Part shown: in pieces, positions 1-11,800 of the stretch | How positions within the stretch are numbered: position 1 is the first letter of the stretch | How the letters are laid out: each line of letters begins with the position of its first letter | Assembly: GCF_001543895.1 (NCBI RefSeq) | Contig: NZ_JYIJ01000009.1 | Location: 36,466 to 100,465 of the forward strand | Direction: 5' to 3' | Source of the DNA: Carbonactinospora thermoautotrophica | Lineage (GTDB): Bacteria > Actinomycetota > Actinomycetes > Streptomycetales > Carbonactinosporaceae | Length of the DNA stretch: 64,000 nt | Program-made: the position numbers and the translations under genes | Notes under the pieces: generated by a model | What the model was told of the DNA's origin: nothing | Databases searched by the model: none | The model's input: only the letters and a program-made list of their open reading frames with translations

Positions 1-386
1 TTGCTGACTTGTTGGCCGGGGTGGGCCGTATTGAGGAGGCCATTGAATGGTTCGCCCGAGTAGCCGAGGCGGGCAACCTGATCGCCGCCTCCTGTCTTGC
101 TGACTTGTTGGCCGGGGTGGGCCGTATTGAGGAGGCCATTGAATGGTTCACCCGGGCAGCTGAAGCAGGCGACCCGCGTGCCGCCCGCAGCCTCGCCGAC
201 TTGTTGGCCGGGGTGGGCCGTATTGAGGAGGCCATTGAATGGTTCACCCGGGCAGCTGAAGCAGGCAGCCCGCTCGCTGCCTACCGTCTCGCTGACCTGC
301 TGACCAAGGCAGGCCGCACCGAAGAGGCGAACCGTCTACGCATGTTCGGGCTCAACGCCGACGGATCGATCTCTGATCCCTGGTAG
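1..386 (+). CDS. Helical-repeat (TPR/Sel1-like) protein, 5' end outside window
   Basis: The reading frame is open from the first base, so only the C-terminal ~127 residues are present. Three copies of a 32-residue unit (96-bp DNA period) carry a core reading LLAGVGRIEEAIEWF followed by RAAEAG and a LAD ending. That alternation of small and large hydrophobic residues in paired helices is typical of TPR or Sel1-like solenoids, which act as protein-interaction scaffolds. A shorter degenerate copy (LLTKAGRTEEANRLR) closes the solenoid and a 15-residue tail follows. Near-identity of the DNA copies indicates recent expansion or gene conversion. The function of the missing N-terminal part is unknown. 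Confidence 0.75.
   Translation, partial: ADLLAGVGRIEEAIEWFARVAEAGNLIAASCLADLLAGVGRIEEAIEWFTRAAEAGDPRAARSLADLLAGVGRIEEAIEWFTRAAEAGSPLAAYRLADLLTKAGRTEEANRLRMFGLNADGSISDPW
6..300 (+). repeat. 96-bp in-frame tandem repeats
   Basis: The sequence beginning gacttgttggccggggtgg recurs at about 6, 102 and 198, an exact 96-bp period, so each unit adds 32 codons. The first ~47 bases of each unit are identical, while the 3' half of the unit varies more. A fourth, degenerate unit starts near 294. Confidence 0.9.
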
Positions 387-536
387 GACCGACTGCGTCT
401 ACTCCGGACCAGCGGCGGAACACCATCCACTACGCGGAGCAATCCAGCTCAAGCCGCGATGGAACAGGGGCAGTCTGCGCGGGATGACCCCCGGCGCCGG
501 GGGTCAGGCGGAGCCGGTAGACGGCCATGGAAATCC

Positions 537-2269
537 GGTTCTGGCCCATATTTCGTGATGAAGTTGGCCCTTGCTGTCAGGTGGCGTGGAGGATGCGTTT
601 GCGGAGCAGGTCGAACTTGGCGCGGCCGTACATCTGCCTTTTGATCATTTTGATGCGGTTGATGTTGCCTTCCACGGCGCCCGAGCTGTGCGGGAGGGTG
701 AGTCCGTTGCGGACGGCGGTGTAGTCGCGCCTGAGTCCTCGCACGAAGCGGTGCAGGTGGGGCAGGTCGTCGGCGTCGACCTTGGCCATCCAGGAATCCA
801 GGCGCTCGCCGTGCCGGCCGGTGAGGATCTCGGCGAACGCCGTGACGTGGGCGGCGGCGGTGTCCAGGTGCGGACAGACGGCGAGGATCTGCTTGAGCTT
901 GGCCTGTTCGTCGGCGTCGAGGTCATCGGGGTGGCGCAGCATCCAGGAGGTGATGCGGCGGACCTTCGGCACGGCTGGCTGGGCGGGTGGTGCGGCGCCC
1001 AGCGCCCGGAACGGCGCGAGGTAGGCGGCGACGGTGCCCAGGCTGCCCCGGTAGCCCTGTTCGGTGATCTCCCGATAGAGGGTGCTGGCGCCTGTGCAGC
1101 CGGCGTTCCAGCGTTCGTGCAGGTAGGGCTTGTAGGCATCGAGGATGCTGGGCCGTCCGGCGCGGGGTTTGGCCAGCAACTCCTCGACGCTGTCGGCGCG
1201 GTAGAAGCGGCGCACGGTCTCCTTGGCCAGCCCGAGTTCCCGCATGATCGGCTTGATGCCCTTGCCCTGGGCCTTCAGCGCCTGGACCGCGTCGTAGCGG
1301 GCCTTGGTGCGCGCCACCAGGCGGGAGTTCTCCCGGCGCTCGGCGTGAGCGGCCTCGGCCGCCTCGGCGAGTTCGGCGGCGCTGGTCGCCTGAGCCGGGA
1401 CCTCGAGTGGAATGTCGGCCTCACGGCGCAAACAGCCGTGGTGGGCGGCGACGGTCTTCTCCACGTACTCGGCGAGGTTGTGCCACACATGCCAGCGGTC
1501 CGCGACCTGGATCGCCTCTGGCGCACCGGCTTGGGCGCCTTCGGCGTAGGCGCCGGCGCGGTCCCGACACACCACCGCGGTGCCGGGATGCCCGGCCAGC
1601 CAGGCAGCGAACGTCTCGGCCTGCCGGTCGTCGAGGACGTCGATCGGCCGGTGGGTGTCCAGGTCGACCAGGACCGTGCCGTAGCGATGGCCACGCCGTA
1701 GCGCGAAGTCGTCCACGCCGAGGACCGCCACCGGGCCGACCTCGGGATCGGGCAGGGCCCGGACCAGACGGAGCAGCACGTTGCGGCCCACCGGCATCCC
1801 TAACCTGGCGGCCAGGCGGGACCCGGCTCGGCCGGCCAGCGCCACCCCGATCGCCTCCAGCATCGCCCGCAGCAGCGCCGTGCGCCGACCGTAGGGCACG
1901 GTCAGGCCCGCGACCTGCTCGGCGAACGTCCTGACCCGACAGCCTTCGTCGTCACAGAAGAACCGGCGCACCCGCAGCCGAATCACCACACGCCGACCGG
2001 CCAGTGCCGCATCGGCGAGCCTGCGCTCATACCGGCTGTGCACCCGCACCGACTCACAACCGCAGCCGGGACACGCCGCGGCCGCTCCCCGCGGATACGC
2101 CCAGATCCACACCGCGCCACGGATCTCCTCGACCCGCTCGATCACCACACCAGCCAGGTGCGGCAGCAGAACGCTCAGATCGTGATCAACACACGCCCGA
2201 ACATGATCACAGAGCCCTCGCCAGCACCCCGCAGGGGGCCATGCCGATCACGAAATATGGGCCAGAACC
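537..2269 (-). mobile_element. ISL3-family insertion sequence, complete
   Basis: The ends form an inverted repeat of at least 23 bp (left end starts ggttctggcccatatttcgt; right end is its reverse complement ending ccagaacc). An 8-bp direct repeat, ggaaatcc, flanks it at 529-536 and 2270-2277. ISL3 elements are known to make 8-bp duplications, so this is an intact, probably recent insertion of 1733 bp. It sits about 70 bp upstream of the gene at 2340 and may have displaced that gene's original promoter. Confidence 0.93.
577..2148 (-). CDS. ISL3 family transposase
   Basis: The 523-residue product catalyses cut-and-paste movement of the surrounding element. The N-terminus carries a zinc-binding region ([15 protein letters not shown], then [15 protein letters not shown]) typical of the ISL3 zinc-finger/HTH. 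The DDE transposase domain follows, with [21 protein letters not shown] and [13 protein letters not shown] as recognisable segments, and the C-terminal [21 protein letters not shown] block is characteristic of the family. The start is uncertain: the frame stays open upstream and encodes [11 protein letters not shown], usual in this family, but without an ATG or GTG. The gene looks intact, unlike the degraded relative at 24053. Confidence 0.93.
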   Translation of the reverse strand: MVIERVEEIRGAVWIWAYPRGAAAACPGCGCESVRVHSRYERRLADAALAGRRVVIRLRVRRFFCDDEGCRVRTFAEQVAGLTVPYGRRTALLRAMLEAIGVALAGRAGSRLAARLGMPVGRNVLLRLVRALPDPEVGPVAVLGVDDFALRRGHRYGTVLVDLDTHRPIDVLDDRQAETFAAWLAGHPGTAVVCRDRAGAYAEGAQAGAPEAIQVADRWHVWHNLAEYVEKTVAAHHGCLRREADIPLEVPAQATSAAELAEAAEAAHAERRENSRLVARTKARYDAVQALKAQGKGIKPIMRELGLAKETVRRFYRADSVEELLAKPRAGRPSILDAYKPYLHERWNAGCTGASTLYREITEQGYRGSLGTVAAYLAPFRALGAAPPAQPAVPKVRRITSWMLRHPDDLDADEQAKLKQILAVCPHLDTAAAHVTAFAEILTGRHGERLDSWMAKVDADDLPHLHRFVRGLRRDYTAVRNGLTLPHSSGAVEGNINRIKMIKRQMYGRAKFDLLRKRILHAT

Positions 2270-2339
2270 GGAAATCCCTGGAATCGCCGCGCACCGTGCG
2301 GAAAATCGGAACAGGAACGGGGTTGATGTGGGGGACTCG

Positions 2340-2804
2340 ATGACCGCCACCGAGTTGCCAACTGGCCACCACGAGCGAGCCGACCACCGGCCCTACGTCG
2401 ACGCCGTGTGTGCCGCGCTAGAAGCCCAAGAGATCGGCGTCGGCACCCGCTGGACCAGCGCGACGAGGCTGCGCGAGGCCACCGTGCGCCTGGCCCCGGA
2501 TCCGGAGGAGACCGCGTTCGGCGAGGCCGAGGAGGTGCTGCTGCGGTGGACCGAGGAAGCCGGCTGGTTCCTGGTCGCGCCGACCGTCCACGAAGGGCAG
2601 TGTCTTGAGTTCCCCTGGTACATGGGGTTCGGGGTGCTGCCCGACCCCGATGAGGTCGCGGTGTGGGTCGACACCCTGCTGATACGGCCGGATCTGACCC
2701 CCAGCCGTGAGGACGGCCCGTACCGCCGCCACACCGACTACGACCCCGAGTTCGAGCAGGCCTTGCGTTCCTACGCCCAAAACCCCGCCGCCGGCGACGA
2801 CTGA
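2340..2804 (+). CDS. DUF6292-like small protein
   Basis: A 154-residue protein starting ATG after a short purine-rich stretch. It resembles the actinobacterial DUF6292 family: a basic N-terminal segment, a central WTEEAGWFLVAPT strand region, and the PDPDEVAVWVDTLL segment that often marks this family. No catalytic motif or membrane segment is visible. It ends 32 bp before the large methylase-helicase gene in the same direction, so the two probably form an operon and share a role in the mobile element. The family assignment is from memory of the pattern and is moderate; function unknown. Confidence 0.6.
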   Translation: MTATELPTGHHERADHRPYVDAVCAALEAQEIGVGTRWTSATRLREATVRLAPDPEETAFGEAEEVLLRWTEEAGWFLVAPTVHEGQCLEFPWYMGFGVLPDPDEVAVWVDTLLIRPDLTPSREDGPYRRHTDYDPEFEQALRSYAQNPAAGDD

Positions 2805-2836
2805 TCGCGATCAGCACAGCTAGCACGGGGGGATGG

Positions 2837-5800
2837 ATGAGCACGCACTCGGAGGAGACCACAGCAGACAAGGCAACCGGCCCGATCGCCCGCGCCCGCG
2901 CCGCCGTGGCGGCGCTGGAGGTGCTGGACCGGATTCGGTCGGACGGCGCCTCACCCACGGCGGAAGACCTCGCCGCGCTGCGCGCGTGGCCGGGGTGGGG
3001 GCCGCTGGCGCCCGCCCTGGAGTACCGGCCCACCGGGACGTGGGCGGAGATCCAGGAGCGCCTCCAGTGGCTTTTGGACCCTTCCGCGTACCGTGAGGCG
3101 GAGGCGGCGACCTTCAACGCCTTCTACACCCCTCCGGAGATCGCGGACGCCTGCTGGCGGATCCTGCGTGACCTGGGGTTCACCGGCGGCACGCTGCTGG
3201 AACCCGGGTGCGGTGCCGGGGTCTTCATGGCCCGCACCCCGGCTGAGGTGCCCGCCCGCTGGATCGGGGTGGAACGCGACCCCACCACCGCGCGGATCGC
3301 CTCCCTGCTGCACCCGGACGCGCAGATCATCAACCAGCCGCTGCAGGAGACCCAGCTGCCCTCGCGCAGCGTGGACGCGGTGCTGGGCAACGTGCCGTTC
3401 GGGGACGTCGCGGTCTACGACCCCACCGCACCGGAGGAGATCACCACCAACCTGCACAACTACTTCATCTGGCGGTCGGTGCAGGCGCTGCGCCCGGGCG
3501 GGGTAGCGGTGCTGATCACCTCCCGCTACACCCTGGACGCCAAAAGCGAGGAGGCGCAGGCGGCGCGGAAGGCCATCGCGGCCGACGCCGACCTGCTGGG
3601 GGCGATCCGGCTGCCGAACGCGGCGCTGGCACCCGGCGGCACCACCGCCTTGGTCGACATCCTGGTGCTGCGGCGGCGTCGCCCGGGGGAGGAACCCGGC
3701 GACGATGCCTGGCTGCGGACCCGGCCGGTGTTCAGCGGGCAGGAGCACGTCAACGCCTACCTGCTCGACCATCCCGAGCAGGTTCTGGGCGAGCACGCGC
3801 TGGATCGGGCACCCCGGTATGGGCGCACACTGCGGGTCGACACCCGCCCGGACGACCCGCCGCTGGCCGAGGCGCTGGCGCAGGCCGGCCAGCGGATCGT
3901 CGAGCGGGCCGCCGCGCAGGGGCGGACCTGGCAGGTCGACGCCCCGGTCACGCAGATCACCGCGGAGAACTCGCCGTTCCCGACCCGCGCCGATGGCCGC
4001 AAGGAGGGCTCGTTCCACCTGGTCGACGGCGTCCCGCACGAGGTGATCGACGGGAAGCTGGTGCCCGTCGACCCCAAGACCCCCGGGGTCAAGACCGAGC
4101 TGCCCCGGCTGATCCGGCTGCGGGACGCCGCGCTGCGGCTGCTGGAGGCCGAGAGCGACTTCTCGACCCCGGATGAGGAGCTGGAGCCGCTGCGGGCAAA
4201 GGTGCGCGCCCTCTACGAGGAGTACGTGAAGGCGCACGGGCCGCTCAACCGGTACACGCTCGTGGAGAGCCAGCCCGACCCGGAAACCGGCCTGCCGACC
4301 ATCAGCCGCCGCCGCCCGACCATGGGCGGGTTCCGCCGCGACCCGGACTTCGTCACGGTCCTCGCGCTGGAGGACTTCGACGACGAGACCCGCACCGCCA
4401 AGCCGGCCGCGATCCTCACCCGCCGGGTCAACCGACCGCGCCAGCGCGCCACCCACGCCGACACCCCGGCCGAGGCGGTGGCGCTGTGCCGCGACGAGCT
4501 GGGCTACATCGACCCGCCGACCATCGCCCGCCTGCTGGGCATCCCCGTGGACCAGGTGCCCGAGAAGCTGCAGGGCCTGGCGTTCGAGGACCCGGTCACG
4601 CGCCGGTGGGTTCCGGCGGATGAGTACCTGTCCGGCGAGGTACGCGAAAAGCTGGAGCAGGCCCGGGAGGCCGCCGAGCGTGACCCGCAGCGGTGGGCTC
4701 AGAACGTCGCCGCGCTGGAGAAGGTCCAGCCGAAAGACCTGGAGCCGGAGCAGATCAGGGCCAACCTCGGCGCGGTGTGGATCCCTGCGGTCGACATCGA
4801 GGACTTCACCGCCGAGGTGTTCGGCTACCGTGCCCGGATCTGGCGGGAACCGCGCACCTCCACCTGGAGTGTGGAGGCCAGCCACGCCGCGGAGACCAGC
4901 CCGGCGGCGACCGTGGAGTGGGGCACCGAACGCCTCAACGCCTACCGGTTGCTGGAACGCCAGCTCAACGGCAAGGACGCCACCGTCTACGACGTCATCC
5001 TCACCCCGGACGGCGGGGAGCGGCGGGTCCGCAACGAGCGCGAGACCCTGCTGGCCGAGGAGAAGGTCAAGGCCATCTGCGCCCGGTTCGCCTCCTGGGT
5101 GTGGGAGGACCCCGACCGGGCCGACCGGCTGGCCGCACGCTACAACCGCTGGTTCAACTCCTCAGTCCTGCGCCGGTTCGACGGGTCGTACCTGACCTTC
5201 CACGGCATCGACCCGGAGTTCACGCCGTACCCGCACCAGAAGGACATGGTCGCGCGGATCATCGCGACCCCGGCCGCGCTGTGCCCGTTCCCGGTCGGCA
5301 CGGGCAAGACCGCGATCATGTTCATGGCGGCGATGAAGCTCAAGGAGCTCGGCTTGGTCCGCAAGCCGATGATCGTCACCACCCCGAGCACCTTGGAGCA
5401 GATCGCCCGTGACGGCAAGCGGCTGTTCCCCAACGCCCGCATTCTGATGGCCAGCCGGGACGAGCTGGGCGACGCCCGGTCCCGCAAACTCTTCGCCGCC
5501 AGATGCGCCACCGAGGAGTGGGACGCGGTGGTGATCTCCCACACCGCGTTCATGGCCCTGCCGGTTCACCCCACCACCGAGGCGGAGTATCTGGACCGCC
5601 TGGCCGCCGAGTACCGGCAGGCCCTGGCCACGGCGAAGCAGGACGGGGGTCAGCGGCGCATCAAGCAGATCGCCAAGATGGTCAAGAACCTGGAGACCCG
5701 GGCGAAGAAGCTGCTGGACCATGCCACCGACGACGGGGTGTTCTTCGAGCAGCTCGGTGTGGACTACCTGCTGATCGACGAGATCCACTACTTCAAGAAC

Positions 5801-8800
5801 CTGGCCGTGCCGGTCCACACCGACGGGTTCTCGATCAAACCGTCCAAGCGGGCCACCGACCTGGACCTGAAACTCTCCTGGCTTCGCAGGAGCGGACGCA
5901 ACAAGCACGTCATGGCCGGGTTCTCCGGCACCATGATGACGAACACGCTCCTGGAGCTGTACGTCATGCAGCACTACGCCCAGCCGGAGCGACTGGAGAA
6001 GCTGGGCATCGCCAACGCGGACGCCTGGGCGGCGACGTATGTGCGGTTCGAGACCAACCCTGAACTGACCCCGGACGGGCGGTTCCACCTCAAGCGGCGA
6101 CCGGTGGATTTCGTCAACATGCCGGAGCTGATGAAGATCTTCGGCGAGGTCGCCGAGCTGCGCCCCAAGTCGGATTTCCCGGTCAAACGCCCAAAGGCGC
6201 ACCGCACCACGCTGCTCGTCGACCCCACCCCCGCCCAGCGCCGCTACCTCGCCAAGCTCAGCAAGCGGGTCGACGCGATCCAGGCTGGCGGCGTCGATCC
6301 CAGCGTCGACAACATGCTCAAGATCTGCAACGACGGCCGGAACGTCGCGGTCAGCGAGCTGCTGGTCGGTCTTGAGCCGGACGAACCGCCGGACAGATCG
6401 GGGAAGATCGGCGCTGTCATCAAGAACGTCGCCGAGTACTACCACGCCACCAAGGACCTGCCCATCCCCGGCGACACCTCGGGGGTCACCGGCCGGTTGC
6501 AGATCGTGTTTCTCAGCCGCGGCACTCCCAACAAGGACGGCCCGCAGCTGTACGGCGTGATCCGCGACGGCCTGATCAAAGCCGGGGTGCCCGCGCAGAA
6601 GATCCGGTTCATTCACGACGCCAACACCGACGCCAAGAAGCTCGCCCTGTACGACGACTGCAACTCCGGCCGGGTCGCGGTCCTGCTGGGCAGCATCGGA
6701 AAGCTCGGTGTGGGCGTCAACGTGCAACAACGCGCCGCCCGGTCGATCATCGTGGATCCCCCGCTACGGCCGGACGAGATCGAGCAGGCCGAGGGCCGCG
6801 TGTGGCGGCCGGGCAACCTCAACCCGGAAGTCGAACTGCTCCGGGTTGGCACCAAAGGCACCTTCGACGCCTTCTCCTACCAGCTGCTCGAACGCAAGCA
6901 GCGCGGCATCGACCAGCTCTTCTCTGGTCAGCTCACCGCTCGCAGCATCGAGGACATCGGTGAGGTCCAGCTGAGCTTCGCCCAGATGAAGGCCGAGCTC
7001 ACCGGCAACCCGCTCCTGGTGAAGCTGCACGAGGCCAACCGGGAAGTCAACGCGCTGCTCGCCGAGGCCGCCGCCCACGCCCGCAGCATCAAGCGCCTGC
7101 GCAAGGAGGTCGCCGACCACGAGGCCCAGATCGCCGACAAGACCGCCACGGCCACCGCCTTGGATGCCATCGCGGCGGCCGCCGCCGAGGCGCCAGACGA
7201 GGCATGGCGCGACTTCAGCGGGCGGGAACTCCCCACCGACGACGTGCCCGGCAAGCTGGCCCAACTCGCCGAGGAAGCGCTCCGCGACGGCACCGGGTAC
7301 CCCACGACCAGCCTCTCCTGGCGCGGCCTGTACGTGTGGTTCACCGCCAAGAAGCAGTGGCGGGAGGTTGACCTGTCCGCGTGGCTCACCATCCGCGGGC
7401 AGCGGGTCCAGGTACCGATCAACCAGTCCTGGCTCAGCAAGGGCCAGCACTGGCGCATCCTGGACGCCCTCACCAGGACCATCAACGACGCGCCCCAGAC
7501 CGCGGCCGAGCTTCGGCAGGAAGCCGACGCCCTGCGCGAGCGCATCGAGCAAGCCAACAAGCTGATCGCCAAGCCGTTCCCCAAGTCGGCCGAGCTTGAG
7601 GCCGCCCGCCAGCGCCGCGACGAGTTGGACGCGCAGCTCCGCCAGGCCGCCGCCGAGGAAGAAGCCGAACGCCACCTCGCCGCCGTTGGAGCCGCGTTCA
7701 CCCCGTCCACCGGCAACGAGTTGGTTGACGCCGCGATCCACGACGCGGCAGCCATGGCCGGGTTCGACCCGGGCACGGCGAGGACGGCAGGGGCCGAGGA
7801 GGTGCCCCAGGAGCTCCGCGAGATGGTCGAGGCCGCGCCTCGCAGCGGCCCGGGCGGGGATGGCGACCCCGCGGAGCAGGGCGGCGAATCGGTCCCGCCG
7901 GCAGGCGAACCGGCGGTCGACCCGTACCCGGACCGGGCGGCGTCACGAGCCGGCGAAGACGCGGTGCGGCAGGCCTTCGAGAGCTGGCGCGAACTCGTAC
8001 CCGATCCGGCGACACCGGCCGAGCGTGCCCTGGCGGACACCGGCACCACGGTGCTCGAGGAGACCGCCCGCCGCCGGCGGGAACGGCTCGCGCGCGGCCG
8101 GGACGAGGACGTCGACCTGGATGTGAGCCTGTACCGGGCGCTGAGCACCGCCGCCCACGCGCTGGCCGAGCAGGCAGACCAGTCGCAGGAGCGGATCGCC
8201 GCCGTCACCCGCATCGCCGAGGTCGCCGACACCCACATTCGGCGCATCGAGGCGACCCTCGACGACGTCGACAACTACGTGCAGTGGGCACGCAGCCCAG
8301 AGCCGCTCCTCGACCTCGAACCCGTCGGCCGCGCCGAGGCGCCCGCCACGACGCAGGATCCCGCCGAGCTTGCAGCGGACGCGGGCGGCGAGTCTGATCC
8401 TCGCGGGCGGCAGGATGATGAGGCGAGGGTGGACACGCGGCCCACCACTGACCCGGGACCGGCGGGAGAGCCCGCACACGCCGAGCCTCCGCCGTCCGCG
8501 CCCGCGGAGCCGCCTACCACAGCGGATCCCGCGCGTACCCAGGCCCCCGAACAGCGACTAACCCCGCCTGGCGAGGGCCCCCATGCTGCGGAGCCTGAGG
8601 CCGAGTCTGGCGCGCTCGCCAGGTTCGACCCGGTCGAGCAGGCGATGATCCGCAACGCGACCGAGGATTACGCCAGCCGCTACTACGGCGGCCCGATGAG
8701 GTTCGGCCGGGATGATGCCGCCCGCTACGTGGCCGAGGGCCACCTGCGGGACCTGGTGGACAAACACGGGCTCACCCCCGTGTGGAATGCCGTCGCCTCC

Positions 8801-11800
8801 CTCATCGCGGAACGACCCGAGGTACTCGACCCGATCACCGAAGCCGACCGTGAGCAGCGGATCAGAGCCCGCCAGGACCGCGCGGGGCGGCTAGCCGACG
8901 ACGCCTATACGGCACTCCTGCGGCACGACTACGACCGCGCGTTGGAGCTGATCGGCCAGGCAGAGCTTGTCGACCCCACCTACCGGCCTAGCGGGGCGAC
9001 GTGGGAGCAGATTCGTGAGGCGATCCGCGAACAGCGTGACGAGGCCGCCTCAGCGGGGGGCGCGGGTGAGGTTGCCGAGCACCAGACGCCCACGACCCCT
9101 GTCCCGTCGTCGCAGACGGCGGCGCCGACGCGGATCGTCATCGAGCACCACGACGAGGGCACTCTGGTACGCGGCACGCGCGAGGACGACACGCAGGTAC
9201 GCCGCGCCCTGAGCGACCACGGGTTCCGGTGGTCCCGCAGACTCGGCGCCTGGTACCTGCCTCGGCCGTGGAAGTTCGACACCCGGACCAGGCGAGTCGC
9301 CCGGCTGCGACGCGACCTGGAACGGCTCGGTCGCCCGTTCCTCGTGCAGACCGAACCCTCCGCGGCCGTACCCGACGCCCAGCCGGACAGCCCGGCACTC
9401 GAACCCCAGCACGTCCCCGCTGACCGCTTCGAGCAGCAGCCCGCCTCGCCGCTGGTCGAGCCGGACGAACCGCAGCGCGCGGCCCCGCTCGACACGACCC
9501 CGGTCGGTGCCGGCGCCGTACTTCCCGCCCCTGACCCGGAGCAGGCCGGGGAGGAGCCGTTCGGGACCGGCGAACAACCCGCCATAGACCGCACGGACGA
9601 GGTCGCCGGGCGGACGGCCACCGACCCCGCAGCCGCCGACGAGCAGGCTTCTGCCCCCTCCACCCGCCCGCAGACCCCGCAGCACGCCGAGCCCGCGGCG
9701 GTCGAAACGGGCGTCGAGTCCGCGGCGTCCGACGTCATCCAGGCCAGCCTGTTCGACCTGGGCCAAGACGAAACCGAGCCGGCCGCGACCCCACCCAGAC
9801 CGGCCGATACCGGGCCTGTCGCGGCCGTCACCGACGAGGCCGCAGCCGAGAACACCACCGCGCCCGCCGCCAGCGACCCGGGCAACGCGGTGTCCACTCG
9901 CGAGCGGGGCGAGCAAGCCGCCGGCGCCGAGCACATGCCGGTCGAAGACGCTGCGCGGCACGAGCACGACCAAGACGACGCGCTCGTCGGCGAGACCGCA
10001 CCGGCGCTGACCGAAGCCGCACTCGAGCCGGAACGCGGTGCCGCCGACGCCGAGCCTGCCGTCACGGCGGCGGCCTCCCCGGCCGAGAAGACGGCCGATC
10101 CGGCCGAGCCCGTAGCAACTGAGCCGTCCCCGCAGCTGACCGTGGAGCCGGCCGAGGGAGGCACCACCCAGGAGGAGGTATCGGCCGGGGTGGAGTCCAG
10201 CCCTGCCCCCGAAGTCGCGTCCTCGATGCCAGCCGACGCCGGCGGCAGGGCCTGGAAGCCCTTGTCGGAGGTCGAACCCGGTGACGTCCTCGAGCACCCG
10301 GGCTACGGGTTCGGGCCGTTCGTAGTCCGCGAGGTCCATGACCGCGATACCCCTGTCGTGACCCTGGTCGGTGATGTCCGGTACGGCGACCCGTCGTGGT
10401 CCCTGACACCCCAGCGGGTCACCTGGCAGGTGGCGAGGAACGGCGGAGACCCGAACATGCGGCTCGCGACTCCACCGCAGCCCGTGGCCGAAGGCAGGCC
10501 GGCGCAACCGGTGGAGGCCGAAGCCTCGGTCGAGCGTCCGCAGGAGGTCCCCATGGAGGCATCCTCCCTCAAGACCGACCACCGCGAGACCGTCCTCGAC
10601 GGTGACGAGCCCGACACGCAGGAGCCGGCAAGCCGCGAGGATCCGCTCGACCGCGCTTTCGCCGGTGTGCTCGCCCTGCTGCAGGAGAAGGCAGCACCGC
10701 AGGCGGACTCGCAGGGCGAGGCGCAGTCCGCCGCGACCTTCGAGGACGTCATCACCGCGGTGCGGCAACTGCGCAGCGAGCTGGCCGGTGTCGTCCCTGA
10801 CCAGGAGGAGGCGATCCCGGCAGAGGCTGCCACCGTGGCCGCCGACGCGGGGATGTCGCGCGTCCTGGACGAGGTGGACGACGCCTACGACCAGGCGGCA
10901 TCCCGGATCGGGCGGTACGCGGACACCCCAGAGTGGCAGCGGATCCAGAGCATCCGGGACGCGGCCCGTCACCTGTGGGCCACGATCCGCGACGCGGCGG
11001 GCAGCTACTACCAGGAGATCGCGGCAGACGTCCGGGCCCGCGGCTTCCTCACCACCATGGCCGTCCGGTCCAGTCGCGCGATCTCCCACCTGGCATGGCG
11101 GCTCGCGGACCGGATGAGCCGTGACGGGCAGCGCGACACCCTGGCGTGGCGGGCTGCGCGGCGGCTGCACCGTGCCGCCGACCGCTACGCCACTCGGCTG
11201 CTGTTCCGCTCAGACCTGGACCGGTTCGAGGACGTTCTCTCCACGCTGCGCAGCCTGCGGGACGACCTGGCGGAGACCACGCTGCAGGACGAGCAGCCCA
11301 CCCGGCGCGGCCCCCGAGACGTGGCGGGCGCGATCGCGGACAGCCTGCGCCGCCTGCAGGATGCCTACGCCGCAGCGCGCACCCGGGTCGCCGCCTACCT
11401 CGGTCCGGAGTGGAACCGCATCACAGCCCTGTGGGACGCGGCCGGCGGCCTGTGGGGCGCAGCCGGGCGCCCCTTCATCCGGACCGTCCTGGCCCGCTCC
11501 TGCGATCTCATCGAAGAGCTGTCACACCGCTTGGCGGCCAGTCCAGCTCTGGACGGGCAGCGCGACACCCTGACGCGGCGGGCTCTGCTCAGGCTGAGCC
11601 GGGCGGCGGAGGAGCTCGCCGCCCGGCTGCGCGGATACCTCCAGCCGGACGAACGGCTCGACCACGAGGCGGCGCAGACCGCGCCCGGTATCGAGCAGCC
11701 ACTCGACCAGGTGTCCTACGTCTACGCCCACCAGGGGGTGACGGCACGGGCCGAGCACGGCAGCACCGTGGTGGAGGTCGAGGGTCAGCGCCACCCGGTC

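Noticed and set aside
571..1701. 376-codon plus-strand ORF over the ISL3 transposase
   Set aside because: Antisense shadow of an intact transposase bounded by confirmed inverted repeats and target duplication.
2951..4885. 644-codon minus-strand ORF
   Set aside because: It is a shadow of the methyltransferase domain; the sense strand has recognisable motifs and the antisense product has none.
9050..11170. Long antisense ORF (706 codons) opposite the methylase-helicase linker
   Set aside because: High GC keeps all frames open. The plus-strand frame continues coherently from the helicase domains to its stop, and the antisense product is low-complexity.
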